Notes under the pieces: model-generated
Databases searched by the model: none
Seen by the model: the letters and a program-made list of their open reading frames with translations, nothing else
What the model was told of the DNA's origin: nothing
Program-made: the position numbers and the translations under genes
Assembly: GCA_017549285.1 (NCBI GenBank)
Contig: JAFYVE010000006.1
Coordinates: 1-64,000, forward strand
DNA length: 64,000 nt
DNA from: Clostridia bacterium
GTDB lineage: Bacteria > Bacillota > Clostridia > Oscillospirales > Acutalibacteraceae
Direction: 5' to 3'
Shown here: piece by piece, positions 1-10,000 of the stretch
How positions within the stretch are numbered: position 1 is the first letter of the stretch
Layout: every line of letters starts with the position of its first letter

Positions 1-24
1 ACGTCGATCCATTTAAGGATTAAC

Positions 25-129
25 GCACCCCTTTGCGGTTGGTAGCTTTAGCTTTTTGCGCACCCCTTTAGGGGTAAGCCAGTATTATGCCCTTTTAGGG
101 CTGTTATAAAACCACCGGCTCTGCCGGTG
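25..129. repeat. Cluster of short hairpins and a repeated decamer at the window edge
   Basis: The decamer GCACCCCTTT occurs twice (25-34 and 60-69). It is followed by small palindromes, including CACCGGC-TCT-GCCGGTG at 113-129 and a GCCC..GGGC hairpin near 89-101. No ORF crosses this stretch convincingly. It may be the tail of an intergenic repeat or terminator group belonging to a gene outside the window. What it does is not known. Confidence 0.4.
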
Positions 130-138
130 TGATATTTA

Positions 139-167
139 TTGACGAAAATAATATATTATTGTATAAT
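139..167 (+). promoter_or_regulatory. SigmaA-type promoter of the HD-domain gene
   Basis: TTGACG (139-144), a 17-base spacer and a perfect TATAAT (162-167). The expected transcription start near 174 lies downstream of a possible GTG start at 129, so the gene must start at the ATG at 198. Confidence 0.8.
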
Positions 168-197
168 AGAAATATAAATGCAAAAGGAGTTTTTTGG

Positions 198-761
198 ATG
201 CTTACATTGGAAAGAGCAAAAGAATTATTAAAAACAACCACCACACAAGAGCATCTTTTTCTTCACGCTATGAATGTATCGGTTGCTATGGGCGGTATGG
301 CTGAACATTTCGGTGAAGACAAGGAATTCTGGATGGCAATAGGTCATCTTCATGATTACGATTACGAACAGTTCCCCACAGAACATCTTCAGCATACGGA
401 AAAAGAACTTCTTGAAAAGGGACTTGAAGAAACTGAGGTCCGTGCAATTCTTGCTCACGGTTTCGGTCATTGTAATGATGTGGAACCTCTTACAAATCTT
501 GAAAAATCATTATTTACCGTAGATGAACTTACAGGTATAATTCAGGCTGCTGCACGTATGCGTCCCCTTGGTATTACCGATATGGAAATTTCAAGCTTTA
601 TGAAAAAATTCAAGGATAAGAAATTCGCTGCAAAATGTGACAGAGAAGTAATCCGTAAGGGCTGTGAAATGCTCGGAATGGAAGTAAGGGATGTTGCAGA
701 AATTTGCATCAATGCTATGAGAGTGTATGCCGATGAATTGCAGATCGGTGCTAAGGTATGA
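198..761 (+). CDS. HD-superfamily hydrolase (predicted phosphohydrolase)
   Basis: The protein has 187 aa and is predicted to be a cytoplasmic metal-dependent phosphohydrolase of the HD superfamily, resembling the group of small predicted hydrolases in COG2316. The HD doublet is at His52-Asp53. Further likely metal ligands are His19/His23, the AHGFGH stretch (His87, His91) and Asp109. The substrate cannot be read from the sequence. The ATG at 198 has an AAAGGAG site (183-189), and the promoter at 139-167 excludes the longer GTG start. A lipoprotein gene follows 50 bases later and may be cotranscribed. Family membership is secure; function is not. Confidence 0.8.
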   Translation: MLTLERAKELLKTTTTQEHLFLHAMNVSVAMGGMAEHFGEDKEFWMAIGHLHDYDYEQFPTEHLQHTEKELLEKGLEETEVRAILAHGFGHCNDVEPLTNLEKSLFTVDELTGIIQAAARMRPLGITDMEISSFMKKFKDKKFAAKCDREVIRKGCEMLGMEVRDVAEICINAMRVYADELQIGAKV

Positions 762-811
762 TATTGTTGTTTTTCTCGTTGAGAAACAGGTGAGGATGCG
801 AGGTTGATTTT

Positions 812-1018
812 ATGAAAAAATTATTCCCTTTAATTGTTATTTTCTGTGTTGTTTTTGTTATGACAGGTTGCGTGGAAACAAAAACGCTTCATTGTGACAG
901 ATGTAATAAAGAAATCAGCGTAAAACAAAGCTCGGATATGGAAGAAGACTGGATAATTTATTGCAATACCTGTAATGAAGAGCTTTTCAGCGATGACCCT
1001 ATTCTCGGAAATAAATGA
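812..1018 (+). CDS. Small zinc-ribbon lipoprotein
   Basis: The protein has 68 aa. It starts with a short lipoprotein signal peptide ending in a lipobox (VMTGC), so it should be lipidated at that Cys and held on the outer face of the membrane. The mature part carries two CxxC pairs (CDRC and CNTC) about 27 residues apart, a zinc-ribbon or rubredoxin-like knuckle. A GAGG site (800-803) supports the ATG at 812. It lies 50 bases after the HD gene and no function can be assigned. The lipobox and CxxC pairs are seen directly; metal binding is inferred. Confidence 0.75.
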   Translation: MKKLFPLIVIFCVVFVMTGCVETKTLHCDRCNKEISVKQSSDMEEDWIIYCNTCNEELFSDDPILGNK

Positions 1019-1029
1019 AATATAAAAAT

Positions 1030-1053
1030 ACAGCCCGTCAACAGACGGGCTGT
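1030..1053 (-). terminator. Intrinsic terminator of the DUF805 gene
   Basis: A perfect 10-bp stem, ACAGCCCGTC / GACGGGCTGT, with an AACA loop, followed on the minus strand by a U-rich tract. It lies just past the stop codon at 1071 and also closes off the lipoprotein gene on the plus strand. Confidence 0.85.
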
Positions 1054-1070
1054 AAGTATTTATATGATTA

Positions 1071-1778
1071 TCAGAAATTCTGATTTCCGTCAACCTGATT
1101 ATTCTGAGCATCGGGCTGATACTGTGTATTAACAGGCTGATACTGTGTATTAACAGGGTTATGCTGGGGAGCAGGAGGTGCGTAGGGAGCAGCTGCCTGA
1201 GCAAATTGTGCCATATTTGCGGGGCCGTACTGATTGTCACCGTCGCTGTCTTTGATAAGACGGAAAAGAAGGATAAATACACCTGCGAAGGGGATAAGAG
1301 AAATAAAATAGTAAGCACCTGATTTGCCTGTATCGTGAAGTCTTCTGATTATAATTGCAATATTCGGGATAAGACAGAAGAGAGCACCGATCTGACCGAC
1401 AACAGGGATACAGCCTAAAATGAATGTAAAGAGAACTGTCCACCAATATTCACTCTTGGATGCTCTGCCTTTGAAGTTTGTATAATTTTTGAAAAACAGT
1501 TTGATTGCTGTCAGGAAATCAACGTTCCCGTTGTTTGGGCCTGGTGCGCTGGGCTGTGATGCAATTGAAAAGTCTGAGAAGAATCCGCCTGCATTTGATT
1601 TGGGAGCCTGATTATACTGCCCCTGCTGAGTGTACTGATTCTGCTGATTATACTGATTCTGCTGATTATACTGATTCTGCTGATTGTACTGAGGTGCTTC
1701 TGCTGCAACAGGAGTTCCGCACTTCGGACAGAATGCACTTGTATCGGTTATTTCATTACCGCAATTTCTGCAAAACAT
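1071..1778 (-). CDS. Zinc-ribbon / DUF805 membrane protein with Gln-Asn-Tyr repeats
   Basis: The 235-aa protein starts with a zinc ribbon (CRNCGNE...CPKCG, residues 3-21). A low-complexity linker of YNQQNQ hexapeptides follows at about residues 30-60. Next is a DUF805 membrane domain (about 95-195) with the typical FKGRASKSEYWW entry, several hydrophobic helices and an IIRRLHDTGKSG segment. The tail is Pro/Gln/Asn-rich with a duplicated NTQYQPV unit. DUF805 proteins are small integral membrane proteins of unknown function. The ATG at 1778 is preceded by GGAGG. Upstream in-frame codons fall inside the -10 box at 1814-1819, so a longer form is unlikely. Confidence 0.85.
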   Translation of the reverse strand: MFCRNCGNEITDTSAFCPKCGTPVAAEAPQYNQQNQYNQQNQYNQQNQYTQQGQYNQAPKSNAGGFFSDFSIASQPSAPGPNNGNVDFLTAIKLFFKNYTNFKGRASKSEYWWTVLFTFILGCIPVVGQIGALFCLIPNIAIIIRRLHDTGKSGAYYFISLIPFAGVFILLFRLIKDSDGDNQYGPANMAQFAQAAAPYAPPAPQHNPVNTQYQPVNTQYQPDAQNNQVDGNQNF

Positions 1779-1813
1779 AAAAAATTCCTCCGTAAATAAA
1801 AATTTATGATTAA

Positions 1814-1842
1814 AGTATAGCATTGTCGCTGTTTTATGTCAA
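1814..1842 (-). promoter_or_regulatory. Promoter of the DUF805 gene
   Basis: On the minus strand, TTGACA (1842-1837), a 17-base spacer and TATACT (1819-1814). It lies about 36 bases upstream of the chosen start codon. Confidence 0.85.
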
Positions 1843-2018
1843 TATGAAACATAAATTTTTTCAAAACTTTGCAAGTATTGTTGAGTTTTAATAAAAAAGA
1901 GAATATTTGGTTGTTCTAAGGACTGTTAGGTAAAATATATCGTTTTTTGTTGTATCATTATGATTTTTATGAATTATTAGTGTATTTTGCTGAAAATAAA
2001 TTAAATTTCGGGGTAATG
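1843..2018. other. AT-rich intergenic stretch
   Basis: This stretch separates the divergent promoters of the DUF805 gene and the radical SAM locus. I see no ORF with a ribosome site, no strong hairpin and no recognisable riboswitch. Confidence 0.5.
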
Positions 2019-2047
2019 TTGACATTGCGGGGACTAAAGCGTATAAT
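2019..2047 (+). promoter_or_regulatory. Consensus promoter of the kinase / radical SAM / giant-protein operon
   Basis: A perfect TTGACA (2019-2024), 17 bases and a perfect TATAAT (2042-2047), ending 33 bases before the ATG of the HprK-like gene. It should drive 2081 through at least 10335, where the first strong terminator lies. Confidence 0.9.
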
Positions 2048-2080
2048 GTATACTACTATAATAGCAGGGTTGTATCTTTT

Positions 2081-2920
2081 ATGAAAAAAAATTACTTTTT
2101 ATGCGGACATAATGTAAGTATTTCAGCACCTTTTTTCCCTGCAGACAGTAATTATTTCAGGTTGTTTGAAACAGAAGAAACAATATCGGATCTATCAGTA
2201 TTATGTAACATCTGTGATGAATTACCTGAGCCTGACGGCGTGCTGTCAGGAAACAACGAAAGTACATCTGTATATTGTAAAAATAATGAGATTTTCCGTT
2301 ATTCTCATATGGGGACGGACAGCGGTGCAATGACGCATTACAGCAATGTTGATTCAGCTGTAAGCGAAACCTTCATTGTTGAAAGAAATTATAACGTCCT
2401 TATGGATTCCCGATATATGTGGACTACAATTGCGTTGGCACAGCTTATGCTCAATAAGAATGTTTTGTTTTTTCACGCTTCTTTTATAGAATATAACGGT
2501 AACGGAATTATTTTTTCAGCCCCCTGCGGAACAGGGAAAAGCACACAGGCTGCATTATGGGAAAAGCACAGAAATGCAAGAATAATCAATGGTGACAAAG
2601 CAGGCATTTCTGTAAAAGACGGTTCGGTTTTTGCAAACGGAGTGCCTTTCTGCGGAACAAGTGATATATGTAATAATGTAACTGTTCCTCTGAAAGCAAT
2701 TGTATTGCTTGAACAGGCAGAAACTAATGTTATAACACGTCTGACGGGTTTTGATGTTGTTCAGCGGCTGATGCGGAATATCTATCTTGATATGCTCGCC
2801 CCCGATGAACAGCGCAGATGTATTGATTTGTTGATTTCAATTATTTCACAGGTTCCTGTTTATCTTCTTAAATGCACTCCTGATGAACAGGCAGTAAAAG
2901 TATTGGAAACTATTCTCTGA
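2081..2920 (+). CDS. HprK-like P-loop kinase of a peptide-modification locus
   Basis: The protein has 279 aa. It carries a Walker A motif in SAPCGTGKST (residues 146-155) inside a fold resembling HPr kinase. NGDKAG follows at 170-175, then VPFCGT, a pattern typical of the HprK-related proteins that accompany PqqD-type and lasso-peptide clusters. No full HPr kinase N-terminal domain is seen. It is the first gene after a consensus promoter and is followed 39 bases later by a radical SAM/SPASM gene. It is inferred to phosphorylate or condition a component of the small-peptide pathway; the substrate is unknown. The ribosome site is weak (AGGG about 15 bases upstream). Confidence 0.75.
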   Translation: MKKNYFLCGHNVSISAPFFPADSNYFRLFETEETISDLSVLCNICDELPEPDGVLSGNNESTSVYCKNNEIFRYSHMGTDSGAMTHYSNVDSAVSETFIVERNYNVLMDSRYMWTTIALAQLMLNKNVLFFHASFIEYNGNGIIFSAPCGTGKSTQAALWEKHRNARIINGDKAGISVKDGSVFANGVPFCGTSDICNNVTVPLKAIVLLEQAETNVITRLTGFDVVQRLMRNIYLDMLAPDEQRRCIDLLISIISQVPVYLLKCTPDEQAVKVLETIL

Positions 2921-2959
2921 TATTACATTATATATAAGCAGACGGTGGTGATTGAACAG

Positions 2960-4042
2960 ATGGAAATAAATTATGATTTGTTTATGACACAGTTGTTTGC
3001 AAAAGCTGCAGTAAACGGCACACCTCTTGCAGGTTCTTTTGAGCTGACAAGCAGATGCTGTCTTAACTGCAAAATGTGTTACATCCACCGTAGCGGGACA
3101 GATCCCGATGCGATTGCACAGGAGAAAGACACAGGTTGGTGGCTCGATATCGCACAAAAAGCTCAGAAGGCAGGTATGCTCATCCTTCTTCTGACGGGTG
3201 GAGAACCACTTCTGAGACCCGATTTTGATAAAATATATCTTGAATGTCTGAAAATGGGACTTCTTGTTTCGGTCAATACAAACGGTGTGCTTATAGATGA
3301 CGAAAAAGTCCGTCTGTTTGCTGAAAATCCGCCTCAGAGACTCAATATCACTCTTTACGGAACTTCTTCTGAAACCTACGGTGAACTCTGCGGTAATGCA
3401 GGAGCATATGAAAGGGTAATGATTGCCCTGCAAAAACTGAAAGAGGCAGGAGTAAATGTAAAAATCAACTTCAGTATGGTGCCTTATAATAAAAAGGATG
3501 CTTCGGAAGTGTACAGAACAGGTAAAGAGCTCGGTTTTTCCGTTCAGCCTGTCAGTTATATGTTCCCGCCCGTAAGAGCTTCGGGTGATGTTGTCCGTAT
3601 GGCTGCTGAAGAAGCGGCAGAGGCACAGTTTGAATGGCAGAAAAATCATCTCGGCGATGATGATTTCAGAAAATATATTGAAAACTTCAAAAATAACAGA
3701 AACTTCGGTGAGGTCAGTTACGAATGCGGCGAAAAGATCAGCTGCAGAGCGGGACTGAGTACATTCTGGGTGACATGGGACGGAAAAATGACCCCGTGCG
3801 GAATGATGCCTGAACCGAGTGTTCAGATTTCGGATTTTGATGCGGCATGGAAGGAAATCCGTGCTCAGCGTGAAAATATAATGCTTCCTGCAGAATGTTC
3901 GGCTTGTGAATACAGAAAATACTGTGATATTTGCGCAGCAGTTTCAAAAGCTGAAACAGGGAAGTTCAACGGTGTTCCTGAATATGCCTGTAAAAAGGCT
4001 CAGGAATATTACAGATTATGTAAAAATTTCATTGATCATTAA
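2960..4042 (+). CDS. Radical SAM/SPASM peptide-modifying enzyme 1
   Basis: The protein has 360 aa. The SAM-binding 4Fe-4S motif CX3CX2C is Cys33-Cys37-Cys40, and the glycine-rich TGGEP is at 79-83. The last third carries a SPASM-type set of cysteines (SCRAG, PCGM, AECSACEYRKYC, CAA, YAC), so auxiliary iron-sulfur clusters are expected. Such enzymes cross-link Cys or other side chains in ribosomal peptides. It is a close paralogue of the gene at 20896 (shared PP-x-R-x-N-I-x-LYG and CRAG-x-S-x-FW blocks). The ATG at 2960 sits 9 bases after a GGTGGTG stretch; GTG starts at 2945 and 2948 are possible. The likely substrate is the peptide at 10102. Confidence 0.85.
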   Translation: MEINYDLFMTQLFAKAAVNGTPLAGSFELTSRCCLNCKMCYIHRSGTDPDAIAQEKDTGWWLDIAQKAQKAGMLILLLTGGEPLLRPDFDKIYLECLKMGLLVSVNTNGVLIDDEKVRLFAENPPQRLNITLYGTSSETYGELCGNAGAYERVMIALQKLKEAGVNVKINFSMVPYNKKDASEVYRTGKELGFSVQPVSYMFPPVRASGDVVRMAAEEAAEAQFEWQKNHLGDDDFRKYIENFKNNRNFGEVSYECGEKISCRAGLSTFWVTWDGKMTPCGMMPEPSVQISDFDAAWKEIRAQRENIMLPAECSACEYRKYCDICAAVSKAETGKFNGVPEYACKKAQEYYRLCKNFIDH

Positions 4043-4058
4043 AACGGAGGTAATGAAA

Positions 4059-7000
4059 ATGAAAACAGGTAAAAGAATAATATCATTTCTGCTTTGTGCC
4101 GTAATGGTATTCGGAATGTTTTCAGGGGTTGATTTCGGTATTGAGTCATCAATCTTCGACCTTGAAGCATCCGCGGCCGATATAACTCTCGGCGGTATCA
4201 CACAGAAGAGAGTTGTTTCAAACTACGAGAGTCTTTATGCCCAGTATCAGGCAAGGTTCTTTACAGGTAAAAACTCAAACTCTCCCACAAATTTTGTTAT
4301 TCCCGGACTTTCATCTGATAATGACTATACTCCTCAGGGTATGACTTATTGGGAAGAAAAGGAATGGATTCTCATTTCTGCTTACGATGCAAGCGGAGCA
4401 GGCAAGCATTCTGTTATTTATGCTATTGATGCTGTTTCAACAGAATTCGTTGCTCTTTTCAAAATTCTCAATGCCAATGGTTCTGTAAACACAAGCCACG
4501 GCGGCGGTATTGCTGCATCGAAATATAACTTCTACTATGCCGATACAGGCAGTAACATCAGTTATTTCCCGCTTTCTGAAATGGATGTTGCAAAAGGCAC
4601 TGTAAAAGAAGTAAAACTTCGCGGCAGTATCAACTGCGGCGGTGAGCTTGGCGGTGCCGCAACTTCATACTGCTGTTATGAAGACGGTGTCCTCTGGGCA
4701 GGTAACTTCTATTACAGCGGTGATGACCGTTATAAAACATCTGCTCACAGTACATCAGACAGTATGATTGTCGGTTATGAGCTTCATGGTAATTCATCTG
4801 CAGAAGAGTGGTATTATCTCTCAAAGGGATATAACCTTGTCAATCTCAATAACAGTACCGGCGAACAGACTTCAGGTGCTATGAAATATACCACTTCATA
4901 CACAGGTGGTAAAATTATGATTTCGGGTAAAATCACCACTGATACAGCTCTCGGTGAAGTTACTCCCAGTTTTGCATCCTGTAATCTTACAGAAGGAAAA
5001 AAATATATTGTTGAATTTACAGCCTCCAATAATCTTTCAGATATGTATTTCTTTTCTCCTTCCGGCACACACTGTAATGTCAAGCAGTCAACACAGACAA
5101 AGGTTACAAAGCTTGAAAACGGATATTATCATTATTCAATGACATTTACAGCAGGTCTTAAACCCACCGGTGCAGACAGCTCATGGCCCACATCTCAGAG
5201 TACAAACGGAAGTTATACAGGTACATATACTATGCGTTTTGACCAGGACTCTGTTCCTGCAGGCGGTCGTGAATTTATCATTAAAGATTTCGCTGTTATG
5301 GAATATGACCCGGCTGAGACTTTTGATGCAGATCCTCTTTATGAAGGTGCAGGCTGTGCGGGTAATCCTACACATGTTATTACATTCCCCGGAATGGATA
5401 AATTCCAGTATGCTATGGTTTACAAAGGCAGAATCTACATCAGCCGTTCATGGAAGCGTACATCAGGTACTAACCATACAAGAGAACTTATGGTAGGTAA
5501 TCTTGATACAAGTTCAACAGGTACAAATAACCTTGTAATCAACGGCAGAACACGTCCTTGTTATACACTTAAGCTTGATGATATGACCCGTTTCGGCGGT
5601 GACAACGGTAATTCAGGGCTTGACAGAATGCTTTACATGGGTGAAGCACTCTGCGTTATGAACGATAACCTTTACATGTTCGGTGAAGGTGCCGCATGGG
5701 CTTATAACGGCAAGGAAAGCGACAATAAATGTCCCGAACCCATCGATGTTATCTGGAAGATTGATCAGCACGCAATTATGGAGGAACAGCGTCCCAGGAA
5801 TGATATAGCACTCAGCCATTATGAAAAAGTCTGGTCAATTAATGAACTCAGTGAGAATGATGAATATATCATTGTTTATGAATCAGAGCTTGAAGACCCT
5901 GTTACTCAGAAGAATATTCTTTATGCTGTTGATGCATTTGGCGGTTACGGTGCAAAGAAGCTTCCTAAACAGGATGATGCTTCTCAGGCAAACTCAGGCG
6001 ACTCAATGGGTATTGTCGGTTATCCTATAACAACATACAGCAAATCGGATGACGGCGAAATTCTTTATGTTGAAGATTCTGATGATGCAAACAGATCAAT
6101 CCGTTGGAATCTGAAAGCCTCAAATATCTCAGGTTCATCTGCAAACATAACAATAAGTAATACAGACCTCTATTATGTCAAATATAAGAATCTTTATTTT
6201 GGTAGCCGTCTTATTTCTATGAGAACGGCAGATAAAGGTAAGAATCTTGATAAGATAAAGATTTCCACAAATGGTGACGGAAAATTCTATCTGTATTATG
6301 AAGGTGCTTTAAATGCCGAAACAGGCGAACAGCCTAACTATTACCTCTGGTGTAATGACGGCAGTAACAGTACTTATATGGATAAGTATACTAACTATTA
6401 TGCAACACACGGTAAGGTTGGTTATACACCGTCATATCACGGACTTAATGAAACAGCAGGTACATTCCATTCAGACGGTCTTTACTATAAGGATGATGCA
6501 AATTCAGGTAATCTGATGCATAGCCCGGTTGATACAAAATACGGTGCATTCCATATCTACAAGCGTGTTACTGATGTCTATGCAGATACATATGATTCAC
6601 GAGTTTATACAGACCTTAATGCAAAACTTCAGCCGGATGGTACTTATAAAATCGACCTTGAAACTTATGCAATCGGTTCAACTCAGTATAAGGTTCTTGA
6701 TAAAGAAAGACCCACAGACTTTATCTTCGTTGTTGATACATCCGGTTCAATGAGTACACAGGACTGTAATGGTTACCACAGACATAATTCCTTTGACCTT
6801 GAAGCTGCGGCGGGAACACAGGATGCAGCAGGTAAAACTAACGACAAAGAAAACAGCACTACAACGGGCACATATACCGGCAATATGTGGGTTCAGCATG
6901 AAGACGGTGAGATTTGTCGTGTAAGTGTTAAAGTCCAAGGTGACGGCAAATATTGGAAAGTAGGTATGTGGGCAACTAAGTATTATCAGAGAGTTTATCT

Positions 7001-10000
7001 TTGGTACACACATCCCAACGGAACAAAGTACTGGTATCATCCGAATTCAAATTCATGGACAACAACTGAAACCACTTATAATGAGGCACAGCGAATTGAA
7101 GGTGACAGTAAAGACGACAGATACAACACCAACGTATTTTCCGGTGTTTGTTATGAAAAGCGTTCTGACTCTTCCAGATTAAGTAATATGCAGATTGCGC
7201 TTAACCAGCTTACATGGAAGATTCAGGAAAAGGCACAGTCAACAGGTCTTGCTCATCGTATTGCAGTTGTTCAGTACGGTTCAAATTCAAGCGGCAGCTG
7301 GACAAATACAGGTATGTACACAAATTCAGGTACATCAAGAGTCGGCTACACAGGCACAGGCACTGTTTCTGCTGCAAATTACCAGAAGGCATTCCATTCA
7401 GTTTCACAGTTCGGCAATGTAAGAAATATCATAGATAATCTTTCTGCAAGCGGTGACACATTTGTTGATGCCGGTATGGATATGGCATACAATATTGTTG
7501 CAAATTCTGATGCAAATTATCTTGCAGGCGGTGACAGAAGTGCATGTATCATTATGATTACAGACGGTTGTCCCGGTTTCGGCGGTGATGACAGTTCAAC
7601 AGCAAATACAGTCGCAAATGCTGCAATTCAGAATGCATATAAGGCAAAAGATGCCGGTGCATATGTTTATACAGTTCAGATGGGTAACAACAGTATGAGC
7701 GGCTTTGATATGAACACCTATATGGATAATGTTTCATCTGAATTTATTGATGCTAAGAGTATGTCCGACAGCGGTGAAAGAAATGTAAGAGAAATTGAAT
7801 ACCATATTGACGTGCCTATTGCAGGTTTTAATCTTGACGGTCTTGTAACAAGCATTTTCAATTCAGTTACATCAAACAGCAAAAATGCTCTTGCAAAGCT
7901 TGATGCTTCTTCACTTCTTCATGCTGAAATTACAGAAGCATTTGACCTTTCAAACGCAACTGTTACAGCAAAATTGGCAGATGCTGAATATGACGGTCTT
8001 GACAGACTTTATTTTAAAGATCCCGTGACAACATCAGGTGTTACAGTCAACTACAATAAAACTCAGCAGTCAGTTGATGTCAGCGGTTATAATTATTCGG
8101 AATATTATGTTACAAAGGCTAATGCAGACGTAAATAAGGCAAAGAAACTTGTTGTAACATTTGAAGGCGTTGTTCCCAATGTTGATATGGAGCTTAATGA
8201 TGCCAATATCAACGACACTGAAACAACAGCAATTTATCAGAAGTCAGGCGGTATGGAATTCAAGAAGTTCCCCACAGAGCATTTCTCAATGCCTGAATAT
8301 ACCTATGTTCTTGACTTCGACCTTCCCATGCTTGATAAAGAAGTCAACGGTACGCTTGTTTCTGTTGACAGCCTGCCCCGTAAGCAGGATATCAATAACT
8401 ACACAGAACTTCTTTATGCTGATGATACAGATGTTATCGTAGGTTTTGCAAACAGTAATCAGGACCTTGTTTACAGCCTCAGAGACGGTGCATCTAACGA
8501 AACAGACAGATCAAGAGCTTATGTTCTTATTCAGCGTGAAGATGAAACATACGACTGGTTCAAGCTTAACATTCTTCCCGCATCAAATGTGCTTTATGGT
8601 GACTATGATAAGTTTGATGAAACAGGACATTCATCATATCCCGATGCCGAATCATGGGATATGGTAGGTTCAAAAACAGATATTTATCAGTCACTTACAT
8701 CAACAGGAGACCTTTACGGCTTTGATGATGCTTATGATGTTTCAGGTAATGTTTTCTCAGCAGGTAATGCTTATGAAGCAACAGTAAGCGATGCAAATCC
8801 CAGAACAAAGACTCTTAAATTTGATTACACAGGTGATGCAGTTGATGTTATTTCAGCTTGCGGTCCCGAAACAGGTATTCAGATTGTAACAATCAAAAAC
8901 AAGAGTACAGGTGAAATAGAAAAGGTCTATATAATTGATACTTATTACACAGATACATCTTATCTCAACAACGGTCTTCTTTGCCAGGTTCCCGTTATTC
9001 ATCATGAGAATGTAAACGGTTACGGTGAATATTCAGTTGAAATAACCGGTGCTTATCTTGCCTCAATGGTTAATGCAAGACCCATGACAATGTCACTTTA
9101 TTCTGATGACACAATCAATTTCTACACTCCCGACACGGCTTATATGGCTGCAGAAGCAGTGCTTTCAAATGTCGGTATGGAAGAACTTCTTGATGAAGAC
9201 ATTGAAGTGCTCTTTGCAGATGAAAATTCAGTTTTCAACGGTGGCACAGGGGCAACAGGTTCAGCTGTAAGCACTTTTGCTCTCACAAGAGCAATCAGCG
9301 ACAGACCTCTTGATGCACTCAATAACTATTTTGACGGTTTCAGAGTTTATAATCCTCTTGGTGATATGTCAGGTGCTTATGTTGAATCAGAACAGGGTGC
9401 ATCATATTACAATATCGTTAATGAACTCGCTTCAACAAATGATATTATCACAGGTGCTGAAAGTGTTGTAGGTTATGTTGAAGGCGGTTCATATGAAACA
9501 ATCAATTTTGCTGATTATTCCGCTTCAAAAGCACCTATGAATGAAATTTATCTTTCAAAATCTTATGAAGGTGTGACATTCAATCTTGTAACATCACCCG
9601 AAACAAAGGTTATGATCAGCCTTCGTGCAATCAATGGAGCAACAAAGGCAAAGGTCAATAATAAGGAAATCACAGTTAACAGTGCAACTGAAATGTACTA
9701 TGACATTACTGATGCAATTGATGTTGCAAGTGGTAATCTTGTTGTAACAGTTCAGAACAGCGGCAGCGGACTTCTTTCTGTTTGTAACATAAAGGTTGTC
9801 AGTGGCGGTATGGCTCCGCTTATGATGTCTGCTCTTCCCAGAGTAAGAATGATGATGGCGGCTCCTGTTGCAGAGGATGTTCCTGAAGAACCTGAAGTTA
9901 TTCCCGAAGTAACTCCGAATCCCGGTGGAACAGGTAATGACCCCGATCTTGATGTTGAGGGTGAGATTCCCGATTACGTTCCCGGTATGAATGATTCTTC

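Noticed and set aside
129-197. Longer start for the HD-domain protein at GTG 129
   Set aside because: The promoter at 139-167 lies inside this extension, and an AAAGGAG site serves the ATG at 198.
1615-1700. Tandem repeats that could suggest a CRISPR-like array
   Set aside because: They encode YNQQNQ hexapeptides inside the DUF805 gene and have no spacers.
2846-3649. Minus-strand reading frame of 267 codons opposite radical SAM 1
   Set aside because: It lacks a ribosome site and any known fold, and lies opposite a well-supported gene; it is a shadow of codon bias.
3906-4058. Longer N terminus for giant protein 1
   Set aside because: It would overlap the radical SAM gene by about 135 bases and hide the signal peptide; CGGAGG points to the ATG at 4059.
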